A program made the position numbers and the translations under genes. The notes below the pieces were generated by a model. That model saw nothing but the letters and a program-made list of their open reading frames with translations, was not told where the DNA came from and searched no databases. From Silvimonas terrae (lineage in GTDB: Bacteria > Pseudomonadota > Gammaproteobacteria > Burkholderiales > Chitinibacteraceae): a stretch of DNA of 64,000 nt. The stretch spans positions 124,001-188,000 of the forward strand of contig NZ_JACHHN010000003.1 in NCBI RefSeq assembly GCF_014202765.1. Reading direction: 5' to 3'. The first letter of the stretch is position 1; every line of letters begins with the position of its first letter. This document shows positions 18,090-26,988 of this stretch, one piece after another.

Positions 18090-19213
18090 TGGGCCAGCAC
18101 GATCGTGTTCACGTCGTCCTCCACGTAGTAAAAGCTCTTGCCGTTGGGGTGCATGACAATGCCAAACAAATCGCCATTGCCCGGCGGCACCTGCGCTTTG
18201 TCGGCGTCAATCCACTGGGCGTACAACTGTTTGCCAGAGACCGGATCAACCTCCACCACCTTGCCATTGAGGCCATTGGTGACCAGCAGGTGGCCCTCGG
18301 CCGTCATGACCATGGCCAGCGGCCGGGACAATAAACCGTCTTTGGTGACGGTACGGCCGACCCCGGCGCTGGTGGTGCGAGTGCTGGCATCGCGGATTTC
18401 GCTGATGCGGTTACCCAGCGCGTCAGAGGCATAGAGCTTGTCGCCCTCGCCCAACGCCAGCCCGGTCGGGCCGACCAGGAATACCGACTTGTCCGCTTGT
18501 TCGCCAAAGCCGCCGGCCACCACGGTTTCGCTGGTCACTTCCGGCACTTTGCCCTCGGGGATATCCAGGTTGATGCGCAAGATGGTGGACTGGTTGAACA
18601 CCGGCGGCTCGCCATCCGGGCTGCCCACGCCAAAGCCGGCCATGCTCACGTACAGCGTGGCTTTGTCGCCGTCATCTTTCACCGCCATATTGCCCCACGG
18701 ATCATTGATGTTGGCGTCCGCCAGCACCTTGGCCACCTTGCCTTGCGGGTTAAGCACAATCAGGCAACCCGCGCCCTTGGTGCGGGTGGTGCCGTCATTG
18801 CTGGGTGTGCTGCCGACAATGATCCAGCCGCTTTTGAGCATGGTCATGGCGGTGGACAAACCCACGCCACCCGGGCAGCCCGGCAGCTCATGCGACAGAT
18901 TGGCAATGGTGGTCAGTTTTTTGCTGGTCGGGTTGAAGTCGACAATGGTCGTGCCGGTGCCTTGCAGGTTGGCGGCATTGTTAAAGTTGTCGTACAACAC
19001 ATCACCCTGCTGGATCGGGCCGGCGCTGACCGGCGCAATGATCAGCGCATACGGGTTCTGGTCGCCGTTGTCCGGCACGGTCGAGGTTTGCAGCACATGC
19101 TTGTGGATACCCGGCAGCAAACCGGGGGCGACGTCTTCTGCCAGAACGGGGCCAGCCAGCAAAGCACCGGCAACCAATGACAACGGCAGCAACTTGAAAA
19201 GGGATAAAGCCAT
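18086..19213 (-). CDS. Exported NHL/SMP-30-like beta-propeller protein
   Basis: The 375-residue protein has a signal peptide (SLVAGALLAGPVLA) and repeated blade-like segments such as GPTGLALGEGDKLYASDALGNRISEI and RPLAMVMTAEGHLLVTNGLNGKVVEVDP, typical of NHL-type propellers. It ends with FGIVMHPNGKSFYYVEDDVNTIVL. It is periplasmic or secreted and has no catalytic motif that I can name. Translational coupling to efeB and placement between a porin and efeB suggest that it helps iron or heme handling; this is inferred from context alone. Confidence 0.75.
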   Translation of the reverse strand: MALSLFKLLPLSLVAGALLAGPVLAEDVAPGLLPGIHKHVLQTSTVPDNGDQNPYALIIAPVSAGPIQQGDVLYDNFNNAANLQGTGTTIVDFNPTSKKLTTIANLSHELPGCPGGVGLSTAMTMLKSGWIIVGSTPSNDGTTRTKGAGCLIVLNPQGKVAKVLADANINDPWGNMAVKDDGDKATLYVSMAGFGVGSPDGEPPVFNQSTILRINLDIPEGKVPEVTSETVVAGGFGEQADKSVFLVGPTGLALGEGDKLYASDALGNRISEIRDASTRTTSAGVGRTVTKDGLLSRPLAMVMTAEGHLLVTNGLNGKVVEVDPVSGKQLYAQWIDADKAQVPPGNGDLFGIVMHPNGKSFYYVEDDVNTIVLAQ

Positions 19214-19276
19214 GTGTTCACCTGTTCAGTAGGTATCTGGCACACAGGCCAGACACCGCAATGCGTGATGTAAAAA

Positions 19277-20761
19277 TCAGAATGTGATGTTGGTGCGCAC
19301 ACCCAGGATCAGCTCGTTGCCAATTTTCTGGGTGGTGTCATTGGGGTTGGGAATACCGCCGCCCACATTGGCGACGTATTGCACATCTGCCTGGATTTGC
19401 CACCACGGGTTGACCTGCGCCTGGTAAGTGGCTTCAACAAAGGTTTCGCCACTACGCACCGGGTACCAGGTGCCACTGAAGTTGGCGGTATCCCGGTCCA
19501 GCCCTTGATCACCGCTGCCCACGCGGACATACCCCACGCCCAGGCCCGCCGTATCGTTATCACGGCCCGGCAACGGGTTTTTCAGCGAGAGACCCCCGTT
19601 GAAACTGAACGAGAGTTCATTGCGATCCCCCGGCGCGCCCATGGCGCGGCCAAACACCGCCAGCCCTTGCGCACTATCCGGATCACGTTCCCACACCAGT
19701 TGGTCGGCCACGGCGTAAATGCTGTAATTGCCCTTATGCTGTTGCGGGCTGCCATTGCTGTTGGGATCGGCCAGCGACAAACCATCCGTGCCATTGCGTT
19801 GATCATCAAAGCTGGCGGTGTGGTACCACATGCCCAGCTTGTACGTACCCGGCAGACCGCTGTGGTGCGGTGGCTCATCCGGATTGTTATTGGCGGTTTC
19901 CAGTTGCCCCAGCGCGGGCTGATTGACCGCGTACTGGACTTCCGCAATCCACAGCGTGCCGCCATGCAGGCTAAAACCGGTGCCATTGTGGTTGCCACCA
20001 TTCACCGCCGTCGGATCACCGGCGAACGCGCCAGCCAGCACGGTAATCGCATCAGTTGGATGTGCGCGCAAACGCACGCCCAGCGCCGACATCGGGTATG
20101 CCGGCCCGCCGGAGGGCAGGTCGTAGGACGGCACCGCCGGCCAGCCCATCATGGTGTTCACAAACAGGCCGGAATACGTGCTGGTCATGAATTCCTGGTC
20201 AATACTCTGCTGACCGACCTTCACGTCGTACTTGTTGTCCGCCAGCGACTGCTGATACCACAGCTCCCACAAACGCGTGCCCGAGTCAGACTCGATGCCA
20301 CTGGCCGTTTGCAGGTTGGAAAGATTGAGTTCGCTCAGATTGCGGCCATGGATGTTGATGGCACTGACATTGAACGTGCCGCCCTGCAGACCCAGCGCCT
20401 TGCTGGTATCCATCGTCAATGTCAGCGTGGTCAGGCCGTCATAAACAAAGCCCTTGTCGGTGCCACCAGAGACATTCCCCAGGTATTCGCTGGTTTCCGT
20501 CAGCCCCAGATTGATACCGTACTGCGCCAGGCCGGAACGCAAACCACCCATATCGCCCAGCAAAGTGCCGCGCGTCCAGGCACCGGTCCACTGCCCCACC
20601 GTGGTCGCCGCAATGCTCTGATCGGCCTCGGGCTTGGTGGCGTCGGTACGCGCATCATCAATCGCCTCTGCCCGTGCCTGAAAACTGGTTGCTGCCAGCA
20701 CTGCGCACGTCAGGCGCAACAAGGTCAGATTGCGCTGTCTGGAATTCTGTTTTTTATTCAT
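19277..20761 (-). CDS. OprB-family carbohydrate-selective-type porin
   Basis: The 494-residue protein has a signal peptide ending SFQARAEA, an OprB-type start (WTRGTLLGDMGGLRSGLAQYGINLGL) and alternating amphipathic strands to a terminal phenylalanine (RTNITF). OprB proteins form 16-stranded passive channels. I chose the ATG at 20761; the longer reading from 20800 would start inside the Fur box. It is first of the operon porin-propeller-EfeB-FbpABC, which suggests that this OprB relative passes an iron-related solute rather than a sugar. Confidence 0.85.
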   Translation of the reverse strand: MNKKQNSRQRNLTLLRLTCAVLAATSFQARAEAIDDARTDATKPEADQSIAATTVGQWTGAWTRGTLLGDMGGLRSGLAQYGINLGLTETSEYLGNVSGGTDKGFVYDGLTTLTLTMDTSKALGLQGGTFNVSAINIHGRNLSELNLSNLQTASGIESDSGTRLWELWYQQSLADNKYDVKVGQQSIDQEFMTSTYSGLFVNTMMGWPAVPSYDLPSGGPAYPMSALGVRLRAHPTDAITVLAGAFAGDPTAVNGGNHNGTGFSLHGGTLWIAEVQYAVNQPALGQLETANNNPDEPPHHSGLPGTYKLGMWYHTASFDDQRNGTDGLSLADPNSNGSPQQHKGNYSIYAVADQLVWERDPDSAQGLAVFGRAMGAPGDRNELSFSFNGGLSLKNPLPGRDNDTAGLGVGYVRVGSGDQGLDRDTANFSGTWYPVRSGETFVEATYQAQVNPWWQIQADVQYVANVGGGIPNPNDTTQKIGNELILGVRTNITF

Positions 20762-20785
20762 CAGTACATCCCGGAACACGTTATA

Positions 20786-20804
20786 GAGAATGTTTCTCAT
20801 TTAC
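20786..20804 (-). promoter_or_regulatory. Fur box upstream of the iron operon
   Basis: The minus strand reads GTAAATGAGAAACATTCTC, matching 14 of 19 positions of the classical Fur consensus GATAATGATAATCATTATC. It lies 25 bases upstream of the porin start, in the expected promoter zone. Together with FbpABC and EfeB downstream, this makes iron repression by Fur likely. Confidence 0.72.
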
Positions 20805-21124
20805 TCGTCTCGAGATGCAAAACGCTTGATTTCAGCAATGGTTGACGCAAATGAAAATTATTTTTATTTGCGTTCAGGAGGTGTGGATTCTAGCGACGTG
20901 CGGGGGATTTATGGACCACCTTCCTCACGTATTGCCAGCAAATACGGGTCGGAGATGAAGTCGTGGCGACGCAGTTAGCGCCAAAATCGAAGACGCGAAG
21001 CTAAGCGCAAAGATGAAGGCAAAACGGGAGGCAGAAGAAGCCAAGCCGTCGACCTGACAATTCATATCTGGCGCGTGGCGGTGGGTGCCAGACACCCCAC
21101 CGCCCAACTGCCTTCATCAGGTAA
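20805..21124. other. Intergenic region without a recognised gene
   Basis: Short open frames in this stretch show no family resemblance or ribosome site. A GC-rich dyad (GGCGGTGGG/CCCACCGCC, about 21078-21106) lies just after the hydrolase stop and could end its leftward transcript, though no T-run follows. Confidence 0.5.
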
Positions 21125-22099
21125 TCAAGGTGTAACTGATCCCACCAGATGCGCCCGCATAAACGCTGTCACCTGGTTATTAAAGCGCTGATGAAATGCG
21201 ACGCGGTCAAAGCCGGGGTGGTCTTTGCAGAGTTCGGGGGCGTTTGCGGTGAGTTGCGCCGGGCATGGCGTCAAGAAGCTGAAATGGCCGGACCCCGCCA
21301 CACTGTAAAACTCTGGCTCATGCGGCAAGGCCTTGCGAATGGCCGCTACGCTTTCTGGCGTCACGCCATCCCCACCGTATTCAGAGGCCCACAACTGGAC
21401 TGGCACGCTGACTTTGGAGAGGCCCGCCGCGCTGAACACAGAGAGCGGATCGACAATCACCGCTGCTTTGATACGCGGGTCTGCCGGGGGAAACGGTGGC
21501 AGCGGGCCTTTGATTTCCGTGCAGAACGGCAAATCGGCCTGATTGACGCAAAACCGTTGACCCAGTTTCAGGTCTGGCACCGCACCGATGCTGACCAGGC
21601 CCGTATAACCCCCGCGGGAAAAGCCAAACAGGCCGATGGCTTGATCGTTGATATGCGCGGCACCGGGCCAGGTGTGGGTCATCCAGCTGATCAGCCGCGA
21701 CATATCACGTGGTCGCGAGATAAACGGGGCGACGTGCATCTGCTGGCTCAGGTCAGCGAAGTTGTCCCCTGGGTGGTTGATCGCGGCGACCACAAAGCCG
21801 GCATCGGCCAGCGCCATGGCGGTGTCCTGATGGCCGAGCGCACTGCCGCCGGTGCCGTGAGAGATCACCACCAGGGGCAGATGGTCCCCTTGCAGTGGCG
21901 CGTCTTTGGCGACGTTCAGGGTGAATGGCGGGAGAGCCAATGCAGCGGGCGGTGTGGCGCTGGGGTACCAGACCGCGCCTTGCAAAGCCGGGCCCTCTGC
22001 GTCTGCCGGCACGCTGATCCAGGCAAAACCGGCCGCACCGGCAGACCAGCTGCTCACGGCCAGCAGACCGGCAGCAAGAGATAGACAGAGGCGATTCAT
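21125..22099 (-). CDS. Exported alpha/beta-hydrolase (dienelactone hydrolase-like)
   Basis: The 324-residue protein has a signal peptide (AAGLLAVSSWSAGAAG) and an alpha/beta-hydrolase core. The nucleophile elbow is GFSRGG with S161; an oxyanion-hole region appears as VVISHGTGGS (about residues 77-86), and a late SGHFSF supplies the probable catalytic histidine. Substrates could be esters or lactones; they cannot be named. Its ATG overlaps the stop of the AraC/GyrI regulator gene, so the two are co-expressed. Confidence 0.85.
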   Translation of the reverse strand: MNRLCLSLAAGLLAVSSWSAGAAGFAWISVPADAEGPALQGAVWYPSATPPAALALPPFTLNVAKDAPLQGDHLPLVVISHGTGGSALGHQDTAMALADAGFVVAAINHPGDNFADLSQQMHVAPFISRPRDMSRLISWMTHTWPGAAHINDQAIGLFGFSRGGYTGLVSIGAVPDLKLGQRFCVNQADLPFCTEIKGPLPPFPPADPRIKAAVIVDPLSVFSAAGLSKVSVPVQLWASEYGGDGVTPESVAAIRKALPHEPEFYSVAGSGHFSFLTPCPAQLTANAPELCKDHPGFDRVAFHQRFNNQVTAFMRAHLVGSVTP

Positions 22100-22926
22100 G
22101 CGTTGACTCCTGCAGGCGCACCCAATGTACGGATCGGGATCAACAGCCGCGTTTGCAAAGCCTCCGGCGCGGTATCACGGGGCGAGTTCAAATAGTGTTC
22201 CAGCACGGGTCGATCCTCCGGTTCGTAGCCGCTTTGCGGCAACCATGTTGCGTAGAGCGCGTTAATGGCTGCGCCAATTTGCGTATAGGGTCCGTTCAGC
22301 ATGTGCACGGCATACAAACCCGGCGCCACCGCCAGCGGTTCAAGACCTGCCGTGGGCGGCAAGGCGACATCCAGCGCCGCGCCCGCGTAGTAGCTAAAGT
22401 CCGTGCCGTGATTGGGATCGCCCCAGGCCAGCCCGAACCAGGCGCGCACCGGTGTCTGGCCCAGCAGTTGTCGCAGGCGGCGCTGGGTGTGCGGGATGGT
22501 GGCAGGCGGGCCGATGTGGCGTACGGCGTGCAGGTGCAGCGCCGGCAGGTTTTCCAGTTGTACGGCCGGGCCGGTGTACTGGTGCAGCCGCCGGCGGAAC
22601 GCTTGCGGGGATGCGCCGGCAAATTGCCGGAACGCACGGGAAAATGCCTGGGGACTGTCGTAACCGGCGTCCTGACCAATCTGCGTAACGCTGGGTTCAG
22701 TGCGCACCAGTTGCCGGGTTGCTTGCGCCAGCCGCACGCGGCGGATGGTGGCGGCGACAGTTTCACCGGTCACGCTCAGATAAACGCGGTGAAAATGAAA
22801 GGGCGAGAAATGCGCCAGCGCGGCCAGGCTGTGCAGCGTGTGCTCGGCCAGCGGGTCACGCACAATGGCGGCCACGGCCTGGGCGATGCGCTCACGGTAA
22901 AGCGCCTGGGATTGTCGCGGGTTCAT
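22096..22926 (-). CDS. AraC-family regulator with C-terminal GyrI-like effector domain
   Basis: The 276-residue protein has an N-terminal AraC DNA-binding domain (two HTH units, second with IGQDAGYDSPQAFSRAFRQFAGASPQAFRRR, about residues 82-112) and a C-terminal GyrI/Rob-like domain (about 120-270) that commonly binds small hydrophobic or cationic ligands. This domain order is that of Rob and of multidrug-response regulators. It leads a two-gene operon with the hydrolase. Confidence 0.88.
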   Translation of the reverse strand: MNPRQSQALYRERIAQAVAAIVRDPLAEHTLHSLAALAHFSPFHFHRVYLSVTGETVAATIRRVRLAQATRQLVRTEPSVTQIGQDAGYDSPQAFSRAFRQFAGASPQAFRRRLHQYTGPAVQLENLPALHLHAVRHIGPPATIPHTQRRLRQLLGQTPVRAWFGLAWGDPNHGTDFSYYAGAALDVALPPTAGLEPLAVAPGLYAVHMLNGPYTQIGAAINALYATWLPQSGYEPEDRPVLEHYLNSPRDTAPEALQTRLLIPIRTLGAPAGVNA

Positions 22927-22984
22927 GCTGCGCAGTATTACCCATCAACCGCACGCGCACTTAGCCGCAATTGCGAAGTTGCAG

Positions 22985-23018
22985 TACCACAACAGCCCGT
23001 CGGTGGGCTGTGGTGGGT
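22985..23018. terminator. Possible hairpin terminator after the arabinofuranoside transporter operon
   Basis: The arms CCACAACAGCCC and GGGCTGTGGTGG form a strong stem just beyond the ATPase stop. No T-run follows on the minus strand, so rho-independent termination is uncertain. Confidence 0.35.
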
Positions 23019-23025
23019 TCGTGCC

Positions 23026-24117
23026 TTAGTTCACCGCGGCGCCCTGGTGATCAAACAGCCGGCAAGCGGCCGGGTTGAACGTCAGGCCGATCAGCGGGTT
23101 GTCGCCATCCACATTGATGTGCATGGGCACTTTGGCCACCACGCGCTGGTCGTTGTGCAAGAGCTTGCTGTGGATGACCTGGTGATCACCAAGGTGCTCG
23201 ATAAAATCCACCCGCGCCGCCAGGCCGTCGTCTGCGGCGGTGATGTGCACGTGTTCTGGCCGCACGCCCAGGGTGACCGGCAAGCCGGCATGATCAGACA
23301 TAAGGTGCGGCACGGCGATGTGATGACCACCGCCAATATCCACACTCGCCCCGGCACTGCGACTGGTGGAGGCCGGAATACACGGGATGAAGTTCATGGT
23401 GGGCGACCCCAGAAAACCCGCCACAAACTGGTTACCCGGCCGATCGTACAGTTCGATCGGCGTGCCCATCTGCGCCACGGTGCCCTGATTGAACACAGCA
23501 ATGCGTGTGCCCAGCGTCATGGCTTCTACCTGATCGTGCGTCACATAGATCATGGTGGTGCCCAGTTCTTTGTGCAGCCGTGCCAGTTCTATGCGCATGC
23601 TGACGCGCAAGGCGGCGTCCAGGTTAGAGAGTGGCTCGTCAAACAGGAACACTTTGGGCTTGCGCACGATGGCGCGGCCAATGGCTACCCGTTGCCGCTG
23701 CCCGCCCGACAAGGCACGCGGTTTGCGATCCAGCAGGTGCGTCAGTTGCAGCACTTCCGCCGCCTTGCCGACCATGTCCTTGATCTCCGGCACCGGTTTG
23801 CCGGCCAGTTTGAGCGCAAAGCCCATGTTCTCGCCCACGGTCATATGCGGGTACAGCGCGTAGCTCTGGAACACCATGGCGCCCCCGCGTTGCGACGGGG
23901 CTATGTCGTTGGCGCGCACGCCATCAATCATCAAGCTGCCGTTGCTGATGTCTTCCAGCCCGGCAATCATGCGCAGCAGCGTGGATTTACCGCAGCCGGA
24001 GGGGCCGACAAACACGACGAACTCGCCGTCGTGAATGTCCATGGAGAGGTCCTTGATGATCTGTGGCCCGTCGGGGTCGTACTGTTTGCCGATCTGTCTG
24101 AGTTGCAGGCTTGCCAT
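23026..24117 (-). CDS. Sugar ABC transporter ATP-binding protein (UgpC/MsmK/MalK type)
   Basis: The 363-residue ATPase has Walker A (GPSGCGKST), the signature LSGGQRQRVAIGRAIV, Walker B (VFLFDEPLSNLDA), the H-loop (VTHDQVEAMT) and a C-terminal TOBE/OB regulatory domain (NPAACRLFDHQG). The ATG at 24117 was chosen since the canonical MASLQLRQIGKQY begins there. It closes the operon binding protein-permease-permease-GH127-ATPase and would power import of arabinofuranosyl oligosaccharides. Confidence 0.88.
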   Translation of the reverse strand: MASLQLRQIGKQYDPDGPQIIKDLSMDIHDGEFVVFVGPSGCGKSTLLRMIAGLEDISNGSLMIDGVRANDIAPSQRGGAMVFQSYALYPHMTVGENMGFALKLAGKPVPEIKDMVGKAAEVLQLTHLLDRKPRALSGGQRQRVAIGRAIVRKPKVFLFDEPLSNLDAALRVSMRIELARLHKELGTTMIYVTHDQVEAMTLGTRIAVFNQGTVAQMGTPIELYDRPGNQFVAGFLGSPTMNFIPCIPASTSRSAGASVDIGGGHHIAVPHLMSDHAGLPVTLGVRPEHVHITAADDGLAARVDFIEHLGDHQVIHSKLLHNDQRVVAKVPMHINVDGDNPLIGLTFNPAACRLFDHQGAAVN

Positions 24118-24128
24118 GATCTGTCTCC

Positions 24129-26057
24129 TTAGCCTGCGCAGCCGCACTGGCCATCGTGCCCCAGCCACACCGACATGCCCGATGCACCCCGGTTTTGCCA
24201 GGCAAAGTACGGAATCGCCAGCAAAGACTGTTTGGGCCCAGCCGCGCTTTGCGTAGCGCCAACCGGGCGGTACAGCGCATTGCGCCAGCCGTCATCCGGC
24301 GCACGGCGGGTGGCCGTCCCCTTGATCACCACGAGACCGCCCATGAGGTCTGGCTCAAACACGGCTTGTAGCGGCGTTGCGCCCTCAATCACCAGGTCTT
24401 GTACATCTGAACCCGGGTGATCGACCCCTTCCAGGCAGAACAGCACCGGCCCGCGAGAGAGCGCCACCCGGCCGGCGTTGTCGTGCAGATGCGGGTGGCT
24501 TTGCCAGACACGAATGGTCATGGGGAAGTCCAGCTGGATGGTGTCACCTGGCTTCCACAGCCGTTCAATGGTCAGGTACTCGCCCGGCACCACCGGGTTG
24601 GCGACGGCATCCCCGTTGACGCGCACGGACGCACCTTCGGTGCACCAGCCCGGAATCCGTACATTGATGGCAAAGCTGCCGCTGGTGCCCACGCTCAGGT
24701 CAATGCGGCCATCCCATGGGTAGTTGCTGCGCTGGGACAAGGCCACGACGCGGTCGCCCAGCGGAATCTGCGCCTCGCTCTGCATATAGAGGTTGACCCA
24801 GATTTCGTCTTCCCGCGTGCTGTAGACGTAGCCGGGCAGTTCGGCCAGCGTGCGCGCCACATTGGGCGGGCAGCAGGCGACGTCATACCATGGCTGGCGG
24901 TGATGGTCGCCGTCATCGGCCAGCGGGTTCACGTAGAAATAGTGTTTACCGTCCAGCCCCCAGCCGGGCAGCATGCCGTTGTAGAGCGTCCATTCAATCA
25001 GGTCGGCATAGCGCGCATGGCCGGTGGCAGCCAGCAGTCTGTGGTTCCACATCATGCTGCCAATGGCGGCGCAGGTTTCGGTATACGCGCGCTCGTTGGG
25101 CAGTTCGAAATCCTTGCCCAGGGCTTCGCCGTCATGGCGTGAGCCCAGCCCGCCGGAGATATACATACGCCGGGTAACAAGGTTGTTCCACTGTTGCTCC
25201 AGCACCGCCAGCAGTGATGCATCGCCGGTTTCCAGTGCCAGATCGGTCACGCCGCAGGCCATATAAAGCGCACGCACCGCGTGGCCGCACAGAGTGGTCA
25301 TTTCCCGGATCGGCACGTGGTCCTGAAAATACTCCACGCCCCAGCGCCCGCCGGTCAGGGTGCGCTGGCCGCGTGCTTCAATAAAGAAACGCGCTTGCGC
25401 CAGATAACGTGAATCGCCGGTTTCACGCGCCAGTTCGATCAGCGCCATTTCAATTTCTTCGTGACCATCCACCGCCACACGCTTGCCTTCTGCGGTCGGG
25501 CCAAACAACGTGCACAGCAGATCGGCAAAGCGGATAGCCACATTCAAAAGCCGGTCATCTCCGGTCACCCGGTGATGCGCCACGGCGGCCTGCAGCAAAT
25601 GCCCGCCGCAGTACATTTCGTGCAGGTCTCTGAGGTCAGTCCAGCGCAGGTGTTCGCGCTCCAGACTAAACCAGGTATTGATATAGCCATCCGGGCCCTG
25701 GGCTTTTTCGATCAGCGTAATGGCTTCGTTGACGTGTTTTTCCAGTTCCGGGATCGGGCCGTGAACCTGTGCCCAGGCGGCGGCTTCAATCCACTTGTAG
25801 ATGTCTGAGTCGTTAAAAAAAATACCGGCGTACGGGTCGGTGCACTCCCCCGTCAGCCGGCGAAAATTGTTCAGCCGGCCCGTGCTTTCCAGCAAGGCGT
25901 ATTGGGAGGGCAAGGTGACCGCCACATTGCGCGCCATACGCGGCTGCCAGAAATCCCCACCCAGCTTCACCGCACCCACCGGTACGGGGCGCAATTGCAC
26001 GTGGCAAGAGCGGCTGAAATCAACGGCGTATTTGCTGATCCGATCAGGCGAATTCAT
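24129..26057 (-). CDS. GH127 beta-L-arabinofuranosidase
   Basis: The 642-residue protein matches glycoside hydrolase family 127. Residues known from the Bifidobacterium enzyme HypBA1 are all present: E311 (GEALG, acid/base), E327 and C329 (ETC), and C395-C396 in ACCPPN, of which the first is the catalytic cysteine nucleophile and the set binds zinc. No signal peptide is present, so it acts in the cytosol on imported beta-L-arabinofuranosyl sugars such as those from extensins or pectic side chains. The ATG at 26057 follows AAGGGG; a TTG two codons earlier is less likely. It lies within its own ABC transporter operon. Confidence 0.9.
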   Translation of the reverse strand: MNSPDRISKYAVDFSRSCHVQLRPVPVGAVKLGGDFWQPRMARNVAVTLPSQYALLESTGRLNNFRRLTGECTDPYAGIFFNDSDIYKWIEAAAWAQVHGPIPELEKHVNEAITLIEKAQGPDGYINTWFSLEREHLRWTDLRDLHEMYCGGHLLQAAVAHHRVTGDDRLLNVAIRFADLLCTLFGPTAEGKRVAVDGHEEIEMALIELARETGDSRYLAQARFFIEARGQRTLTGGRWGVEYFQDHVPIREMTTLCGHAVRALYMACGVTDLALETGDASLLAVLEQQWNNLVTRRMYISGGLGSRHDGEALGKDFELPNERAYTETCAAIGSMMWNHRLLAATGHARYADLIEWTLYNGMLPGWGLDGKHYFYVNPLADDGDHHRQPWYDVACCPPNVARTLAELPGYVYSTREDEIWVNLYMQSEAQIPLGDRVVALSQRSNYPWDGRIDLSVGTSGSFAINVRIPGWCTEGASVRVNGDAVANPVVPGEYLTIERLWKPGDTIQLDFPMTIRVWQSHPHLHDNAGRVALSRGPVLFCLEGVDHPGSDVQDLVIEGATPLQAVFEPDLMGGLVVIKGTATRRAPDDGWRNALYRPVGATQSAAGPKQSLLAIPYFAWQNRGASGMSVWLGHDGQCGCAG

Positions 26058-26082
26058 AAACAACCCCTTGTTTCAAAAATAG

Positions 26083-26988
26083 TTATTTCACAGCCCCGGC
26101 CACCAGACCGTGGATGTAATAGCGTTGCAGTAACAAAAAGAGTGCAGCACACGGCAGGATGGAGAGCGTGATGCCGGCCTGCATCAGGCCCCAGTTCACC
26201 GCGCCCAACTGGCCGCTTTGGGCGTTGAGCAACATGACGGGCAAGGTGAACTGACGGGCATCGGAAATCAGAATCAGCGCAGCCAGTAGCTCGTTCCAGG
26301 AACCAAAGAAGGCAAACAGGCAAACCGTCACCAGCCCGGGCCCTACCAACGGCAGCATCACCAGGCGCAGCATGGTCAGTGGCCGGCAACCATCCAGCAC
26401 GGCGGCCTCTTCAATTTCACGCGGGACAGCGTCAAACGCGTTGCGCATCATGAAGACGGAGAACGGGAGCTGGAACGTGGTGTACACCAGCGCCAGCCCA
26501 ACCTTGGTGTCTTGCAGGTGCATGGCCCGCAGCAGAATGAACAGCGGGTTGAGGATGGACTGGAACGGGATCATCAGCGTCGACAGGATCAGCATGAAAA
26601 TCAGATCGCGCCCCGGAAACCGGAATCTGGAAAACCCGTAACCGCCCAGCGTGGAGAGCACCGCCGTGGCACTCACCGTCATCAGGGCAATCGATGCGCT
26701 GTTCCACAGGTAATGGCCGATGCCCTGGCTGTACTGCGCCAGATTGATAAAGTTTTCCAGCGAAAACCGGCTGGGCCAGTAGTGTGGCGGCGAAGCCATG
26801 GCTTCAGACGCGGGCTCCAGGGCGGTCAGGCAAGACCAGGCAATGGGGAACAAAAACATCAGCGCCAGCACCGTGCAAACGGTGTAATACGCGGTGTTCA
26901 CCAGCCGGTGCCTGAGCACCTTGCCCGAGGGCACGGCGTCGACCGGCAGCACCGGCGCTTCCAGCGCGATATGGACAGAATTAGTCAT
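26083..26988 (-). CDS. Sugar ABC transporter permease, MalG type
   Basis: The 301-residue protein has six predicted membrane helices and the EAA loop EEAAVLDGCRPLTMLRLVMLPL, where the ATPase docks. An N-terminal cytosolic tail of about 30 residues precedes the first helix. The ATG at 26988 overlaps the upstream permease gene by eight bases. It forms the heterodimeric channel with the MalF-type permease encoded just before it. Confidence 0.88.
   Translation of the reverse strand: MTNSVHIALEAPVLPVDAVPSGKVLRHRLVNTAYYTVCTVLALMFLFPIAWSCLTALEPASEAMASPPHYWPSRFSLENFINLAQYSQGIGHYLWNSASIALMTVSATAVLSTLGGYGFSRFRFPGRDLIFMLILSTLMIPFQSILNPLFILLRAMHLQDTKVGLALVYTTFQLPFSVFMMRNAFDAVPREIEEAAVLDGCRPLTMLRLVMLPLVGPGLVTVCLFAFFGSWNELLAALILISDARQFTLPVMLLNAQSGQLGAVNWGLMQAGITLSILPCAALFLLLQRYYIHGLVAGAVK

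Noticed and set aside
19379-20845. A 488-codon plus-strand open frame
   Set aside because: It is antisense to the OprB-type porin, which has a signal peptide and terminal phenylalanine.
20790-20978. Small open frame downstream of the Fur box
   Set aside because: It overlaps the promoter region of the porin operon, has no ribosome site and no recognisable sequence pattern.
22153-24132. A 659-codon plus-strand open frame
   Set aside because: It lies antisense to the AraC/GyrI gene and the MsmK-type ATPase, both with clear family motifs. Its translation shows no domain and reflects high-GC codon use.
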